A DNA stretch of 64,000 nucleotides, from positions 1,116,001 through 1,180,000 of the forward strand of contig JAQJZZ010000020.1 of NCBI GenBank assembly GCA_030077755.1. Direction: 5' to 3'. Shown here one piece after another: positions 12,515 through 23,197 of the stretch. How positions within the stretch are numbered: the first letter of the stretch is position 1; each line of letters starts with the position of its first letter. A program made the position numbers and the translations under genes. This DNA comes from Filosporella fistucella (Eukaryota; Ascomycota; Leotiomycetes; Helotiales). The notes under the pieces are model-generated. The model worked only from the letters and a program-made list of their open reading frames with translations. It made no database searches and was not told the origin of the DNA.

Positions 12515-14698
12515 ATGACCACCAACCTTACTCTTGCTCATAGGCGCGGCAGACTTGGAACGCACGCCCTCAATATAAGTAGATTGTATCAAACTGGACA
12601 AAAATTCCATCCCCGGATTGGAGTTGAACGCAAACTTCGACAATTTGGTAGTTTCCAATCCAATACAGACAAACTCTTGGAAAGGGCCCCCCACACAATC
12701 GGACGATCTGGGGACTTTAAGAACGATGGATATTTCAGCAGAGACAGAATCTCGGTAACAGTTGGGGTTATGGACTCGAGAGCTTGTGGCACGAGGTCTT
12801 TCAGGAAGAATGGCCAATTTATACATTGCTTCGAATGCGACATGCTGGCAGAACAACGACCCAATGAAGGCCATATACACAGTCATGCCGGGACAAATAG
12901 TTTGAAATTCGGTTGCGAGAAGCATGGCATGAATGGCCATGAATGGGAACACTACCCTTTCAAAGCATCTTCTTCTGGTCATAATTGGTCGTCTCAAATA
13001 TTTGGTTCTAAATCAGCATTTAGCACTCGATCACAGGGTATCTCCAATCAGCTAAGATCTAGGCCAGCTGGAAGAAGAAACAGTCTTCTTGGTCGAGCCT
13101 CTCAAAGAAGAGAATTCTCAATCAAGCGTGATAGCCCAGCTGCTTCAAAACCACGATTTTCTGAAACCGAGGAAAGAGGATCTTCGTCGTCAAGAAACAG
13201 AAGGAGCGACCAATTAAATGCCAGAGAACCAATGTACAAGAGAAGCTCAATATCAAGTCTCAAGCGCGGCAGCTCAAAAACAACTAGGGAGCTCACGGAC
13301 AGGAGAAGCCCGCCATTAAGGACCACAAGCAGCCCATCGAACTCCAGACCGTGGTTCTCTGAAGCTACGAACAAAAGCAGTCCATTCTCGAAATCTTCGC
13401 GCGACAGTCCGAATAATGCTAGGCCACGATACGAGGAAGCTTCGAATAAGACACTGCCAGTGTCAAAATCTACTCGCGATGGTTCATCTCCTTCGCAGAC
13501 GCGATCGGCCGAGTCCCATGATAAACGAGGTCCTCTAACAATATACAGACATGGTGGAGATTCGAGTAGTTCACGTCCCCGAACTGGTCAATCCACCAAC
13601 AGAGGATACCCGTTGTCAATACCGAGTCAAAATTTGGTTGTCAGCAGTCCACGATTTTCTCACTTGGAAGACAAAAGAATTCCGCTTTCAGTTCCATATA
13701 CTACACCAGCATCAGAGTTTCTATATGGAACATTCGTTGTTGAAGCTGCACTAAGCTCCCAACGTGATTCAAGGCGTAAACTCTACAAGCTCTACATATA
13801 TACTGGAGACAATCGAGAAGATGTGGACCGAGACTTGAGGATGGAACGGTTGGCTCGTAAGAATCGAGTAGAGGTGAATCGTGTAGGCAACGACTGGCTG
13901 CGCGTGATGGACAAGATGAGTGCTGGAAGGCCACATAACGGATATATCCTCGAAGCTTCACCGCTACCAAGGCTGCCAGTCTCACAACTGGGTCAGGTTA
14001 TCTCTGCGGAAGGCAAGAACGGATTTAGGGTAACTGTCGATTATCAATCGCGAGAAGAGGCTGCAGTCAATGGCACGTCCGATTTCATCAATATTCCAAA
14101 GGACGCATATGGCAGGAAGCCCCTCGTCTTGCTATTGGATAGTATTAAAGATCCTGGCAATCTTGGTGGAATTATCCGAACAGCATCCTTTCTTGGGGTC
14201 TCAGCCATTGCTATTTCGACACGCAATAGCGCATCTTTTACCCCAGTTGTGCTAAAAGCTTCGGCTGGTGCCTCGGAAAACATTACTTTGCTTGCTGTGA
14301 AGAACCCCGTAGGCTTCGTAGCCGACAGCAAAAGCGCTGGCTGGAAGATATATGCTGCTGTGGCGCCATCGAAGAAAAATGATCCAGCAATGCCTGCTTC
14401 AATTTCCACTCACGATCTCGATGACCCTTTGTCTCAGAATCCTTGTATTCTCATGCTGGGGAGTGAAGGGGATGGCCTGCGGTGGAATTTACGGAGCAAA
14501 GCCGACGTGGACCTCTACATTCAAGGCTGTGGACAAGCCCACAATGTCGACAGTTTGAATGTGAGTGTAGCAGCTGGCGTTTTGTGTGATTCGTTCCTTA
14601 GAACACGAATCAGCGCCGGTACAACTGACAATATGGCTGATCCTGAGCCACTGGCCGTGGCGCCCGAGACTCCAGTTAAAGCCGGTTCAATGTTTTAA
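12515..14698 (+). CDS. MRM1: Mitochondrial rRNA 2'-O-ribose methyltransferase (SpoU/TrmH family)
   Basis: Probable mitochondrial enzyme that methylates a guanosine ribose in the peptidyl-transferase loop of large-subunit rRNA (Gm2251 in E. coli numbering), using S-adenosylmethionine. It is a single open frame of 727 residues. The C-terminal half has a SpoU substrate-binding domain, then the trefoil-knot catalytic motifs: DPGNLGGIIRTA (motif 1, near residue 550), LMLGSEGDGL (motif 2) and SLNVSVAAGV (motif 3). The first ~390 residues are a Ser/Arg-rich extension that makes the protein much longer than the yeast enzyme (about 410 aa). It includes roughly six degenerate ~25-residue units at about residues 210-395. 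The basic N-terminus fits a mitochondrial targeting sequence. A possible poly(A) signal lies 56 nt downstream. Confidence 0.9.
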   Translation: MTTNLTLAHRRGRLGTHALNISRLYQTGQKFHPRIGVERKLRQFGSFQSNTDKLLERAPHTIGRSGDFKNDGYFSRDRISVTVGVMDSRACGTRSFRKNGQFIHCFECDMLAEQRPNEGHIHSHAGTNSLKFGCEKHGMNGHEWEHYPFKASSSGHNWSSQIFGSKSAFSTRSQGISNQLRSRPAGRRNSLLGRASQRREFSIKRDSPAASKPRFSETEERGSSSSRNRRSDQLNAREPMYKRSSISSLKRGSSKTTRELTDRRSPPLRTTSSPSNSRPWFSEATNKSSPFSKSSRDSPNNARPRYEEASNKTLPVSKSTRDGSSPSQTRSAESHDKRGPLTIYRHGGDSSSSRPRTGQSTNRGYPLSIPSQNLVVSSPRFSHLEDKRIPLSVPYTTPASEFLYGTFVVEAALSSQRDSRRKLYKLYIYTGDNREDVDRDLRMERLARKNRVEVNRVGNDWLRVMDKMSAGRPHNGYILEASPLPRLPVSQLGQVISAEGKNGFRVTVDYQSREEAAVNGTSDFINIPKDAYGRKPLVLLLDSIKDPGNLGGIIRTASFLGVSAIAISTRNSASFTPVVLKASAGASENITLLAVKNPVGFVADSKSAGWKIYAAVAPSKKNDPAMPASISTHDLDDPLSQNPCILMLGSEGDGLRWNLRSKADVDLYIQGCGQAHNVDSLNVSVAAGVLCDSFLRTRISAGTTDNMADPEPLAVAPETPVKAGSMF

Positions 14699-14753
14699 AA
14701 GCATCGATCATCTGTAATAGTATGCCTGTATAAGTAGCCAGACAGTATACCCC

Positions 14754-14759
14754 AATAAA
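14754..14759 (+). terminator. Candidate polyadenylation signal of MRM1
   Basis: AATAAA lies 56 nt after the MRM1 stop codon. Fungal signals are loose, so this is only suggestive. Confidence 0.4.
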
Positions 14760-15551
14760 GCGAGGCAGGACAGCTCATGAAACTTGCAGATCCAACCTGA
14801 TTAGAATGGCCCGTCAGAGTGGGACAAATTCAGAAATTCCTCCCCCGCATGATTGCGCGAGATTATCGGTACAGTACCATACTCAGGTATCAGATACCAG
14901 AAGCTCAGCAACGCAAGTCGACAGGCGAGTCTCCATCTGCTGATATACAATCCCCGTGCAGTGTGAGATTCTGTAATAAACTGGCCCGGAACTTAAGGAG
15001 AGTTCCTGGATCCGAACTTGTAAGACTACGGATAAGTGGCATACCCCGTATATTTCTTAATTCCGAGTCATCATCCAAACACAATCAGCTCGCCTTTTCT
15101 AATCATTCAAAGCCTTACTTACCGCTCGTAAACTGAGAGTCAGGCTTGAGAGGCGTATTGCTTATGCCAGGCGACATCGGATAGCCACCAAGTGGGTAAG
15201 AAACAAGGCCAAGCATTTCATACTTCCGAACATTGAACGTAGATTTTCACATTGGTTTATAAATTTAAGTTCTGCCGAGATGGTGCCATCGGACAGCAAA
15301 TGTCTTTCCCTTATCTCCCAATTTAGACGATATAGTGAGCCTTCTTTGGGTATTTTGGAAGCACGACTCTGGCCATGAAAGTAAGCAGCTTGCGAAGTGC
15401 GAGTCCTTTGCTTTTTCCATTCCGTGAAATCTCTGCTTTTCATGATGCAACAGGCCCACCTGGGAGGGGAAGCCGAGGGCAGTCGGGATGAGATTGCATA
15501 ATCAGATCCGCTCTTCGCGCGACAGAAGAAAAGGCAGACGGGATGAAAATC

Positions 15552-15560
15552 TTATCTGAT
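15552..15560 (-). promoter_or_regulatory. Iron-GATA (SreA/Sre1-type) site, ATCAGATAA
   Basis: The reverse strand reads ATCAGATAA, an exact match to the ATCWGATAA consensus known for fungal iron-sensing GATA repressors. It lies 434 bp upstream of the second ferric reductase ATG. One-mismatch (15763-15771) and two-mismatch (15501-15509) relatives sit within 270 bp. Control of the gene by iron is inferred. Confidence 0.6.
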
Positions 15561-15993
15561 CATCTGCATCGCACCCAAACCCACGTCCTTGGAGATGCCC
15601 CCACAAGATGTCTGACACTGCATAGTCTTGATTGGTCGACTCGTTTCATTTATTACCTTGGGTACCTTTACTGATCTAGAGCCCAATAGCACAGTCGGAG
15701 CCTTATACCACACAAGCATGCACAGTCTGAGTCCATCTCGCCAGCTTTCGCCCATTGGCGATATCAGATGATTCCAACCAGTCAGCTCAATGTCTTGTTA
15801 AAAAACGCCATGGATGCAGTGATGGGACGACTGGAGATTTCCTTATTCATTATGCAGCAGGCCTGTTACCGTAGAATGTATACGGTGTCTCTCAATCCTC
15901 ATTTGGCCCCACCTTGTGAAGAGATAAGTATAAGCTCTTTCTGCCAAGTCAGTACCCAGGATATCGAGTCTCTTTTCCATCAAGTACATCATA

Positions 15994-17886
15994 ATGGCAA
16001 ATGCAACCTCTACAGCTGCAGCTGCAGCCGCTGCCAAATCGAAGGCAGCTAAAGCAGCCCTTAAAGCTCTTAAACAACGCAACAATGAGAATAGCACAAA
16101 GTTTTTCAGTGCTGGTATTGCGGGCATCGTTATCATCTTTGCATTGTTCCACTGGACGAGATTCCTGTATCGGCGTGTAGGATCAGGAAAAGGCTTTCTG
16201 AAAGGTCCAGCCTCTGTCACAAGGTAGTTATTAAATCCATCAGATTCATTTCCCCAAAGCAAAATCGACTTTCTTACTGTTAAAGGGTTCTCCGCAAGGC
16301 TCTGATTAGAAAGGTCCCTGGTTTTACCTCAGCCGGTCATGGCATTGTGTTTCTTGCCTACTTAGCCACCTCACTAAGTGTGCTCTTCGTTCATATCAAC
16401 TGGACTACCCTCAAAGATTTCGCAATGAGATTGGGATGGTAGGCTGCTCTAGTCTTCCACATAGGAGCAGTATACTGAAACACCACAGGCTTTCTGCGGC
16501 GAATCTCACCCTCGTCGTTTTCCTATCTCTGAAAAATACACCAATTGCATTCCTAACTTCATACACACATGAAAAGCTCCAACCTCTTCATCAGATTTCA
16601 GGCTATGCAACAATTGCCACGACTCTAACTCATGGAGTGGTCTTTATTGTCACGGTAAGCCTATCTATCTGTATTTATGATATCAAGTGGTGTTAATGAT
16701 CTGGCTGTAGTGGTACAAGCAAAAAAATCTACACGAACTCCTCGAAAGGGTCCAGATTATGGCATACGTCGCTGGCTTTTCCATGCTCATCATCCTGGCA
16801 ACGACATTTTTCATTCGAAGACGTCAATACGAATTGTTTCATATTATCCACATGACTTTTGCTGCTCTGATTATAATCACTTCTGCAATGCATCGCCCGA
16901 AATACCTGACGAAATCAGTCTACATCATGATCTTTGCCGGGTCCATTTGGGGCGCGGATAGAGTTCTGAGGTTCATCAGAATATCTTTCTCTGCAATTGG
17001 AAACTCTGCTATCATTACACCTTTGCCTCATGGGGGCACCAGGATTGTGCTGAAGAAGCCTCCACCTTTTGCAGCGGCTGGAAAGCACTGTTTCCTCTGG
17101 ATACCCCGCGTGCGCTCAACAGAAACACATCCGTTCACGATCGTTTCTGTAAGCCCTTTTGAAATGGTCGTGTCGGCATATGATGGCTTCACGAAACAGC
17201 TTCACTCACACGCCGTCCGGAACCCAGGTAAAGCTCTCATGGCTGCTATCGACGGTCCATATGGATCAGTCCCAAATTTTGCCATAGGATATACCAAAGT
17301 GGTCTTCATCGCTGGCGGAAGTGGAGCTTCGTTCACGTGTGGCGTGGCTGTTGATCTGCTACGCAAGCTTGGAGAGACCTCTACGACGAGCGTTGACTTC
17401 ACGTGGGTTGTCCGCGATAAAGGTGTTTTGATCTAGTTTCCAGGTAGCGATATATACTGACATCAAGCAGCGCAATTGAAATGGTTTGCGACCCAACTCG
17501 AGGAGCTTTCCTCATCACCAATTGTCAACCTGCGAATCCACAACACTAGCGCCAGCCACACGTCAGAAGGACACCATAGCGAGACTGAGGACAAGATACA
17601 AGAGAGTATCGGCCCTAGTTCATCGTCGGCATCAGCCAACATCGATATGGAGAAGAGCGGGGTGACATCTACTTGGTCACCAATTAGTCTAACGGTTGCT
17701 AGCGGCCGACCTGATGTGGCATCTATTATCACCGAGGTGGTTACACAGTCATCTTCATCTGATCGCATCGCTGTAGTAGCATGTGGACCACATACGATGA
17801 TGTTGGCTGCGAGAAAGTCAGTAGCTGATAATATCAAGACTAATGGGCCTGCGCTCGAGCTGCAAGCAGAGCATTTTGGGTGGTAG
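15994..17886 (+). CDS. Ferric/cupric reductase, FRE family, second copy (5 exons)
   Basis: Second membrane metalloreductase, only distantly similar to the one at 1686-3935. Exons 15994-16223, 16286-16438, 16489-16654, 16711-17422 and 17471-17886 give 558 residues. The N-terminus has a run of alanines, then a membrane anchor. Haem ligands are His162/His176 and His230/His244, each pair spaced X13. FAD binding is shown by HPFTIVS (residue 323), NADPH binding by GPYG, GGSGASF and the C-terminal CGPHTMM. A Ser/Glu-rich insert separates the two NADPH motifs. Splicing at the last intron restores DKAQLKWFATQLEEL. A perfect iron-GATA site upstream suggests repression in iron-replete cells. I take it as iron uptake, by family and promoter, not by proof. 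Confidence 0.9.
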
Positions 17887-18240
17887 TACTACTTTCAAGT
17901 TTGACTGTTTTTGCTTTGACTAAGGGGTCGTCTTTTCATTTCTTAAAATCACTAGTGCTGCAGAGGCGGTGGATCAGACGCCAGTTCACACTTCAATAGT
18001 AGTTTTGACAATTTGGGAGACTTATGAATTCTTTACTTCTTATGTGATGGGTGGAATGAGCCGTGTGATGGAGAATAATAATGCCGCAAAATAATTTTGA
18101 ATATGTTTCGGTTGATACTTTAATTGAGTCTATTTATTCTCCCGCCGGCTTGTGAACAAAGAGGTCAGGGTGGAGTTCTCCAGTTCCACATCTCGCCATC
18201 ATTTACATCTCTTTTTCATTCGCCACACTTTTGAACGAAG

Positions 18241-18360
18241 ATCTCACTTAAGAAAGTGAAACCACATAGACTCGTTCACATAGTCTCCTCCCTAAGCGAA
18301 TCTCACCTAGGAGAATGAAACCAAATAGACTCATTCACTATAGTCTCCTCTCCAAGCGAA
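18241..18360. repeat. Imperfect tandem duplication, two ~60-bp units
   Basis: The block 18241-18300 recurs at 18301-18360 with about ten differences. Each copy carries an AGACT ... AGTCT inverted pair around TTCAC and ends in AAGCGAATCTCA-like sequence. A third, partial start (tctcatt) follows. It is non-coding, in a convergent spacer. Confidence 0.8.
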
Positions 18361-18482
18361 TCTCATTTTCAAAAAGAATTTAAAATCCTTTTTCTCCCTA
18401 ACATTCTCAAAAAAAATCTCACCCACGATCGATTCCTTTCAGCATATCTATCCCATTCCCAGACAAACATTTTCAGTCACAG

Positions 18483-18510
18483 TTTTTTTTTTTTTTAAAA
18501 AAAACCCCCC
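18483..18510. repeat. Homopolymer block T14-A8-C6
   Basis: Three adjacent homopolymer runs are read directly. Such runs are prone to sequencing and replication error, so exact lengths are uncertain. Confidence 0.8.
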
Positions 18511-18548
18511 TTTCATACCAAGAATCTCAAGTAGCAAAACTTGATGAT

Positions 18549-18574
18549 CTCCGCGTTTTTATTATTTCGCGGAG
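18549..18574. repeat. Perfect 7-bp hairpin, 12-nt AT loop
   Basis: CTCCGCG and CGCGGAG flank an AT-rich loop. It lies in the 3' spacer of two convergent genes and could be an RNA stem or simply chance. Confidence 0.45.
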
Positions 18575-19314
18575 TCAGTTAACCAAGAAACCTGGCCTGA
18601 GAGAGGCGCTGTGGTTTTTCTTCCGCCGCATCTCCGGGGAGACCCCGTGGTCTTTGGTATTTTTTTGGGGGAGGGAGGACTATTTTCATGTTAGTTTTTT
18701 TCGAACTGTTTAGTTTTGGAATATTGGTGTACTTACTAGGAGGGGGGGATTGGAGAAAATTGGCGAACCACCCAGCCATATTGGCTGTCGAATGGGGGTA
18801 AGGGCAATAAGCTTATCTGAACTTATAAAGGGTAAGGCTGGGAATTCGGAGGTCTCGAGCAGAGGTCGGGAGTAACTATACGGCGCACGTGGGTTTATCA
18901 CTGTTGACATTCTTTACGTCCAGTTACATAGATGCCAACAATGTTAATTGATTACCAGGCAGCCCTCACTTGCACAATTGTTGCCCCTGAGACAAATTGA
19001 CAAGCGAAGGAAAGTGTGACTTAACAGAGGAAGCAGTACGAAAATCAGATCAAAACATTTCGGAAGGAGCAGAGCAAGAAATAGATGCTGTACGCTTGGG
19101 GAAGGCAGCAGCCTCCCAAGCTCGAATAATTCCAGCCTGAGGGAAAGGAAAAGGCTAGAGGGGGGTACAATGAGTAGGGGGCATGCAAGTCTGAAAGTCA
19201 ATGATAGATATGAACGCTTTCTATATTCCGCAAAATCACCACGCCGTCCCTACGCCTGCAATGCTACTCTAATATACAGCCCACAATTCTATGCTACGGC
19301 CCTTTCACGTCCAT

Positions 19315-20357
19315 CTACTGAGCCACAACAACACCGCGATATCTCATCTTGCCGTCTTCAAGTTTTTTCATGCTCTCAGTGATACCCTCGACAGTCATTG
19401 GGAACTGCTCAATAATAGGTCTGATTTGGTGGTGTGCGGCGAAGGCGATCATCTCACGGTGGACTTGACGAGCAGCGACCAGAGAGCCTTGAATCTTGAG
19501 CTCACCAGCAATGATTGGCATGTATGGGATGGTCAAATCATCAGGTGAGACGGTAAGAGGGTAGAGAGTTCCACCGGGTGCCATGATTGGAAGGAAGAGC
19601 TTCCAGTCGGGTTGGAAGGATGTAGTAATCAGAAGGTGGTCGACTTGGCCAGAAACTTGAAGCTCCTTAGCGTCCTTCGTTGCAACGAATTCATCTGCAC
19701 CGAGCTCCATCGCCTCTTTCTTCTTGCTGTCAGTGCTGGAGAATACAACAACCTGGCAGCCCATCTTAGATGCGAATTGAATGGCCAAATGGCCGAGTCC
19801 TCCAACGCCAATGATACCAACCCGCTGGGAAGGCTTTAACCCGAAAGAGTAGAGGGCATTGAAAACAGTAGCTCCTCCACACATCAAAGGTGCTGCGTAC
19901 TCGCGGGGAATCGAATCAGGGATTTTGTAGATGAAATCAGCTCTCCAGACAGCGTGGGAACCGAATGATCCTTGGTCGAGGTCGGCAGACCCATACATGG
20001 CTCTCTCAGGGCAAAGTGTTTCATGGCCGGTAGCGCATTGCTTGCAATGGCCGCAAGCACTATGCTGATAGCCCCAGCCGACGGAGTCGCCCTTTCTAAA
20101 GCTCTTAACTGAAGCGCCGATTTCCTAGCTATGTCAGAAACCACGAACAGAGGAAATACTGATAAGAAACTTACCTCGACGATACCAGCACCTTCGTGAC
20201 CCAGGACTTGTCCCGAGTGCTTGTAATGTTCATCCGTTCCACATAGACCTGAGTGAGTAATCTTTATTAGGACCTCGTCTGGCTTAATTTCCCTGGTCGA
20301 ACTTGACTGGACGATCTTGCCGTCCTTCGAGCCCTTGAACACTGTGAAATCGACCAT
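19315..20357 (-). CDS. Zinc-dependent alcohol dehydrogenase (cinnamyl/NADP-ADH type)
   Basis: Medium-chain dehydrogenase that should interconvert an alcohol and aldehyde with NADP(H). Exons 20175-20357 and 19315-20124 (50-nt intron, phase 0) give 330 residues, slightly short of the usual 345-360. Catalytic zinc ligands are Cys39 in GLCGTDEH and His54 in GHEGAG, with a later Cys in MCGGAT. The structural zinc has all four Cys (85, 88, 91, 99). The Rossmann motif is GVGGLGHL. A Ser-Ser-Thr after the second strand (FSSTDSKK) fits NADPH preference. The start is the first ATG in frame. A TATA-like box lies about 130 bp upstream. The substrate cannot be read from sequence. Confidence 0.9.
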
Positions 20358-21249
20358 ATTTGTGGTGTTTAATTTGAGGGTGATTTGTATTGAAATGATT
20401 GAGGAGGTATTGAGACTGAGATTGGTATAGAATCTGGAGTGGATAGTATGAAAAACGAGAGCTTAATGTTGCTGGAGGTGGGTTCTTATATGGATACTTG
20501 AGCTCTGTACTTACCTTGCCAGCAGAGCATTTTCGGAAGACTCGTGGCCCGCAATTGTTCAGCCTGCCATCAGATTCCCTGTCATGGAATCTCATTGTCT
20601 ATGACGGACAAGGCTTTGCATTCAAACCGCGGACGAAAAAAAAATACTAGACGATACCACGGGGATGGAATACTTGTTCCTGGAGTGCCAGTCAATTGGT
20701 TCAGCAGTCAGTACCGGCGGAGCCAAGTAAAGTATATCCGGCAGTCTTTCGGGGAGTGCCATGCTTCCATCCAGTAAAGTATCGTTCCGTTTCCAGGTGG
20801 AGTCGAAAGAGAATTTTTGATGTTGAAAAGTCACGGCCAGCGGTGACGTCTCTAACGCACTGCACCAACAGCCGAGCTTCGTGAGAGCGCTGCGGCACTC
20901 AGCCATATCACTGAACGCTAAAAGCTGCCGCTCATCCATGTCCACTATTTTGTCAACAAGGTTTTTAATTGGATCGCATTGTCCATGTACATTTCGGCGA
21001 TAAGTGTAACGAGTTTGGCGAGCGAGACGAGGGAGGATCAAGAGGATCTTTATCCATCTTTATTTCAAGTCTGACACAGAACAGTATTTCCCTACATCTC
21101 TTATCTAAATGTGGAGATTTGTCCGGCGCAGAAGCTTTGTAATATGAATCCAGAAGAATCTTCTGCGAGCAACAATATACTGGCCATTACGCTGAGCACG
21201 AACTTCGTCATATGTCATGACTCGTGGGTATCTTTCATTCAATTCAGGG
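20358..21249. other. Intergenic, upstream of the alcohol dehydrogenase
   Basis: It holds the dehydrogenase promoter and the 3' end of RRP4. A TATA-like CATATAAG reads on the minus strand at 20485-20492. A 139-codon minus frame (20622-21041) lacks an ATG at its start and is not called. Confidence 0.5.
20485..20492 (-). promoter_or_regulatory. TATA-like element of the alcohol dehydrogenase
   Basis: The minus strand reads CATATAAG about 130 bp before the start codon, at a plausible distance for a fungal TATA box. There is no other support. Confidence 0.35.
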
Positions 21250-22323
21250 TTATGATCCACTCAATAGAGACAGCACCTTCTTTCCCATTTCACCTCCGAG
21301 ATAAACAACTCCAGCATCGTCCTCATCAGCCATGACTGCTGCTTCATAGCCTTTCATGACCATATCTTCATCTACTCTCAAGCCTTCCTCAACCAGCATG
21401 TTAATGACCCCTCTTATCCTCGCGATCTCTCTTCTTGTCTCTGTGGGAATGTCGTCGTTCTGGCTTGAGTAGACTGTGCTACTAATACTCTCTTCAATTC
21501 TCGTGATAGCCGTATCGCTGCCAGCAACCTCCACATGCTTGCTGATCCAAATGTATCCGTTGACTCCCAATATGATGTCGACCTTTCCTCCTCCTCTGGC
21601 TGTCTCAATCGTCCATACTTGTCTCCTGGACCTTACAACACCACCGCCACCACCTGTTCCAGTAACACTCAGAAAAACACCATTTCTTAGCTTCCCATAT
21701 TTCAAACTCCTTGTATGCAGTGTAGCAGCTCCATCTTGATGTAAATTTTGAACCTCTGCCACCAGTAGATCGCCTTCGGAAAAAAATGTGCGAATTTGCA
21801 GCTCATCGGTCTCGGTTCTTTTGCGAAGAATTCCACCGGGAAGATTGATTGCTGAGAGTGGTAAATTTGCAAGAGTTGGAGCGCCGACATCTACACGCCA
21901 TCTTTTGGATTGGACTTCAACGATTCTACCAACTACTAGATCCCCAATTTCTGGGGTATAGCGCGCACGAAGAGGCCGGACAGAGAGCAGTTTGTTGGTC
22001 TTTTGTATAGTTCCAGCTACTGTGGCAATGATCTCGGTACTTGATGGAGCGATATAAGTACCGTGGCCTCTACAGTTCATTTAGTAAAATAAGTAGACCA
22101 ATTGGCTTGCAAAAGAAACACACCTCATCCATTGAGGATCATCAGTGACAGTCTCGCCAGGTGTAACGAGATCCTTAGCAGAGCCATACTTTGTACGCTT
22201 GGCAGGTCGCATATCCTGATCTCCATCTAAGTCGACTCCTCCGTTATCAGAATCATCATCTGAAGATTCTGGGCCCCGGCGTGCTGGAGCGGCTGGCGTG
22301 GGGGCGAGAATAGTTATAGCCAT
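21250..22323 (-). CDS. RRP4: Exosome complex subunit Rrp4
   Basis: Cap subunit of the nuclear and cytoplasmic RNA exosome that guides RNA into the Dis3/Rrp6 nucleases. Exons 22124-22323 and 21250-22069 (54-nt intron, phase 2) give 339 residues, close to yeast Rrp4 (359). An acidic, disordered N-terminus precedes the family signature (VTPGE, then GHGTY across the intron). The S1 domain spans about residues 90-180 ([21 protein letters not shown]) and includes [14 protein letters not shown]-type region follows, with [12 protein letters not shown] run of five glycines in a loop (about residue 215) is a small lineage feature. The start is the first ATG. Confidence 0.92.
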
Positions 22324-23197
22324 TGTTGGTTGCTGCTTGTTAACTTATTGACAAGGCTGACTGGCAAGCAAAACATCAAAATTCGGGCCGGCAGCGGAAG
22401 CACCTTTATCCGGCAAGGCGGAACAAAGCTGTGTCGCCCCAACTTTTGTTTCTCTCTTCTTTTTCGCGGTCACTTCAAAAAGGCTTAACTTATCTGCAAG
22501 AGTGTTTCGCCTGTTTCCAATTAGGAGGGGGCTTACGTGAAGTTTCAGATCATTTTGCCCGCGATCTTTCGTATTTCAGAGTCTCACACATTATTGATGT
22601 TCGATTTGTCGGCCAAGGGATACCATTAAAAGACGTATGTCTAAATTTCCAAGGGGTCTAGCGTCAAGATGTAACACCAATTACAAACTACATATTTGGA
22701 CGCAGCTTTAGTTCACGAACGACTCTATATACCTCCTATAGTTTTCATGATCAAACTACGATTGCGGTCCAGCTTTTCAACTGGCCTAGCATGGGCAACC
22801 ATCTCGTTGATTCCAACATAGGTACCAGGGCGCCGCCGTAGACAGGCCGAAAGACTTAAGCCGCCGTATCCGTCTACCATCGATACTAAGAAGAATAACA
22901 AGCACTGCATTGCCCATCCCTCTTTTGTTGACCAAAGGTTGCAAGTCCCGTATTATAAGAACATATGTGATTGTTTCAAGTGAGAAGGAAGTTCAGCGAA
23001 AGAGAACTCGATTTCCTCAAAACGCCATTAATGCAGCTGCATGTACAGATGTGATATGGCGAGCGTACAAATGGTGGAGTTGAGTGTGTCGTAAGGGAGC
23101 CGAGTACTATGATATGATCCCAAGTATACTCTATAAAGGCATACATGACCAAGTCTGATGTCCGTAACAGACGTCTTTGGTGAGCTGTGTTTAAAGA
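22324..23197. other. Intergenic spacer
   Basis: It lies between the RRP4 start and the stop of the DMAC1-like gene, both on the minus strand. It holds the RRP4 promoter; I see no gene or clear element. Confidence 0.55.

Larger units (their letters stand above)
14699..15993. other. Intergenic region and promoter of ferric reductase 2
   Basis: It contains the 3' end of MRM1 (AATAAA at 14754-14759) and the promoter of the second ferric reductase. Three ATCAGAT-type elements occur at 15501-15509, 15552-15560 (perfect, reverse strand) and 15763-15771. No gene is supported. Confidence 0.6.
17887..19314. other. Convergent intergenic spacer with repeats
   Basis: It lies between the stops of ferric reductase 2 and the alcohol dehydrogenase. 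It holds a tandem ~60-bp duplication (18241-18360), a T14-A8-C6 tract (18483-18510) and a 7-bp GC-rich hairpin (18549-18574). Minus-strand ORFs at 18579-18910 have no support as genes. Confidence 0.6.

Noticed and set aside
12395..12997. 200-codon minus-strand ORF
   Set aside because: It overlaps the MRM1 start in antisense; the composition is not protein-like and no motif is seen.
15768..16052. 94-codon plus ORF upstream of ferric reductase 2
   Set aside because: It overlaps the first exon in another frame and lies in the promoter; no homology seen.
18579..18910. Two overlapping minus-strand ORFs of 66 codons
   Set aside because: Pro-rich, without domain, in a repeat-containing convergent spacer; no splice partners found.
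20622..21041. 139-codon minus-strand ORF
   Set aside because: It begins with TTG, has no recognisable motif and lies in the dehydrogenase promoter.
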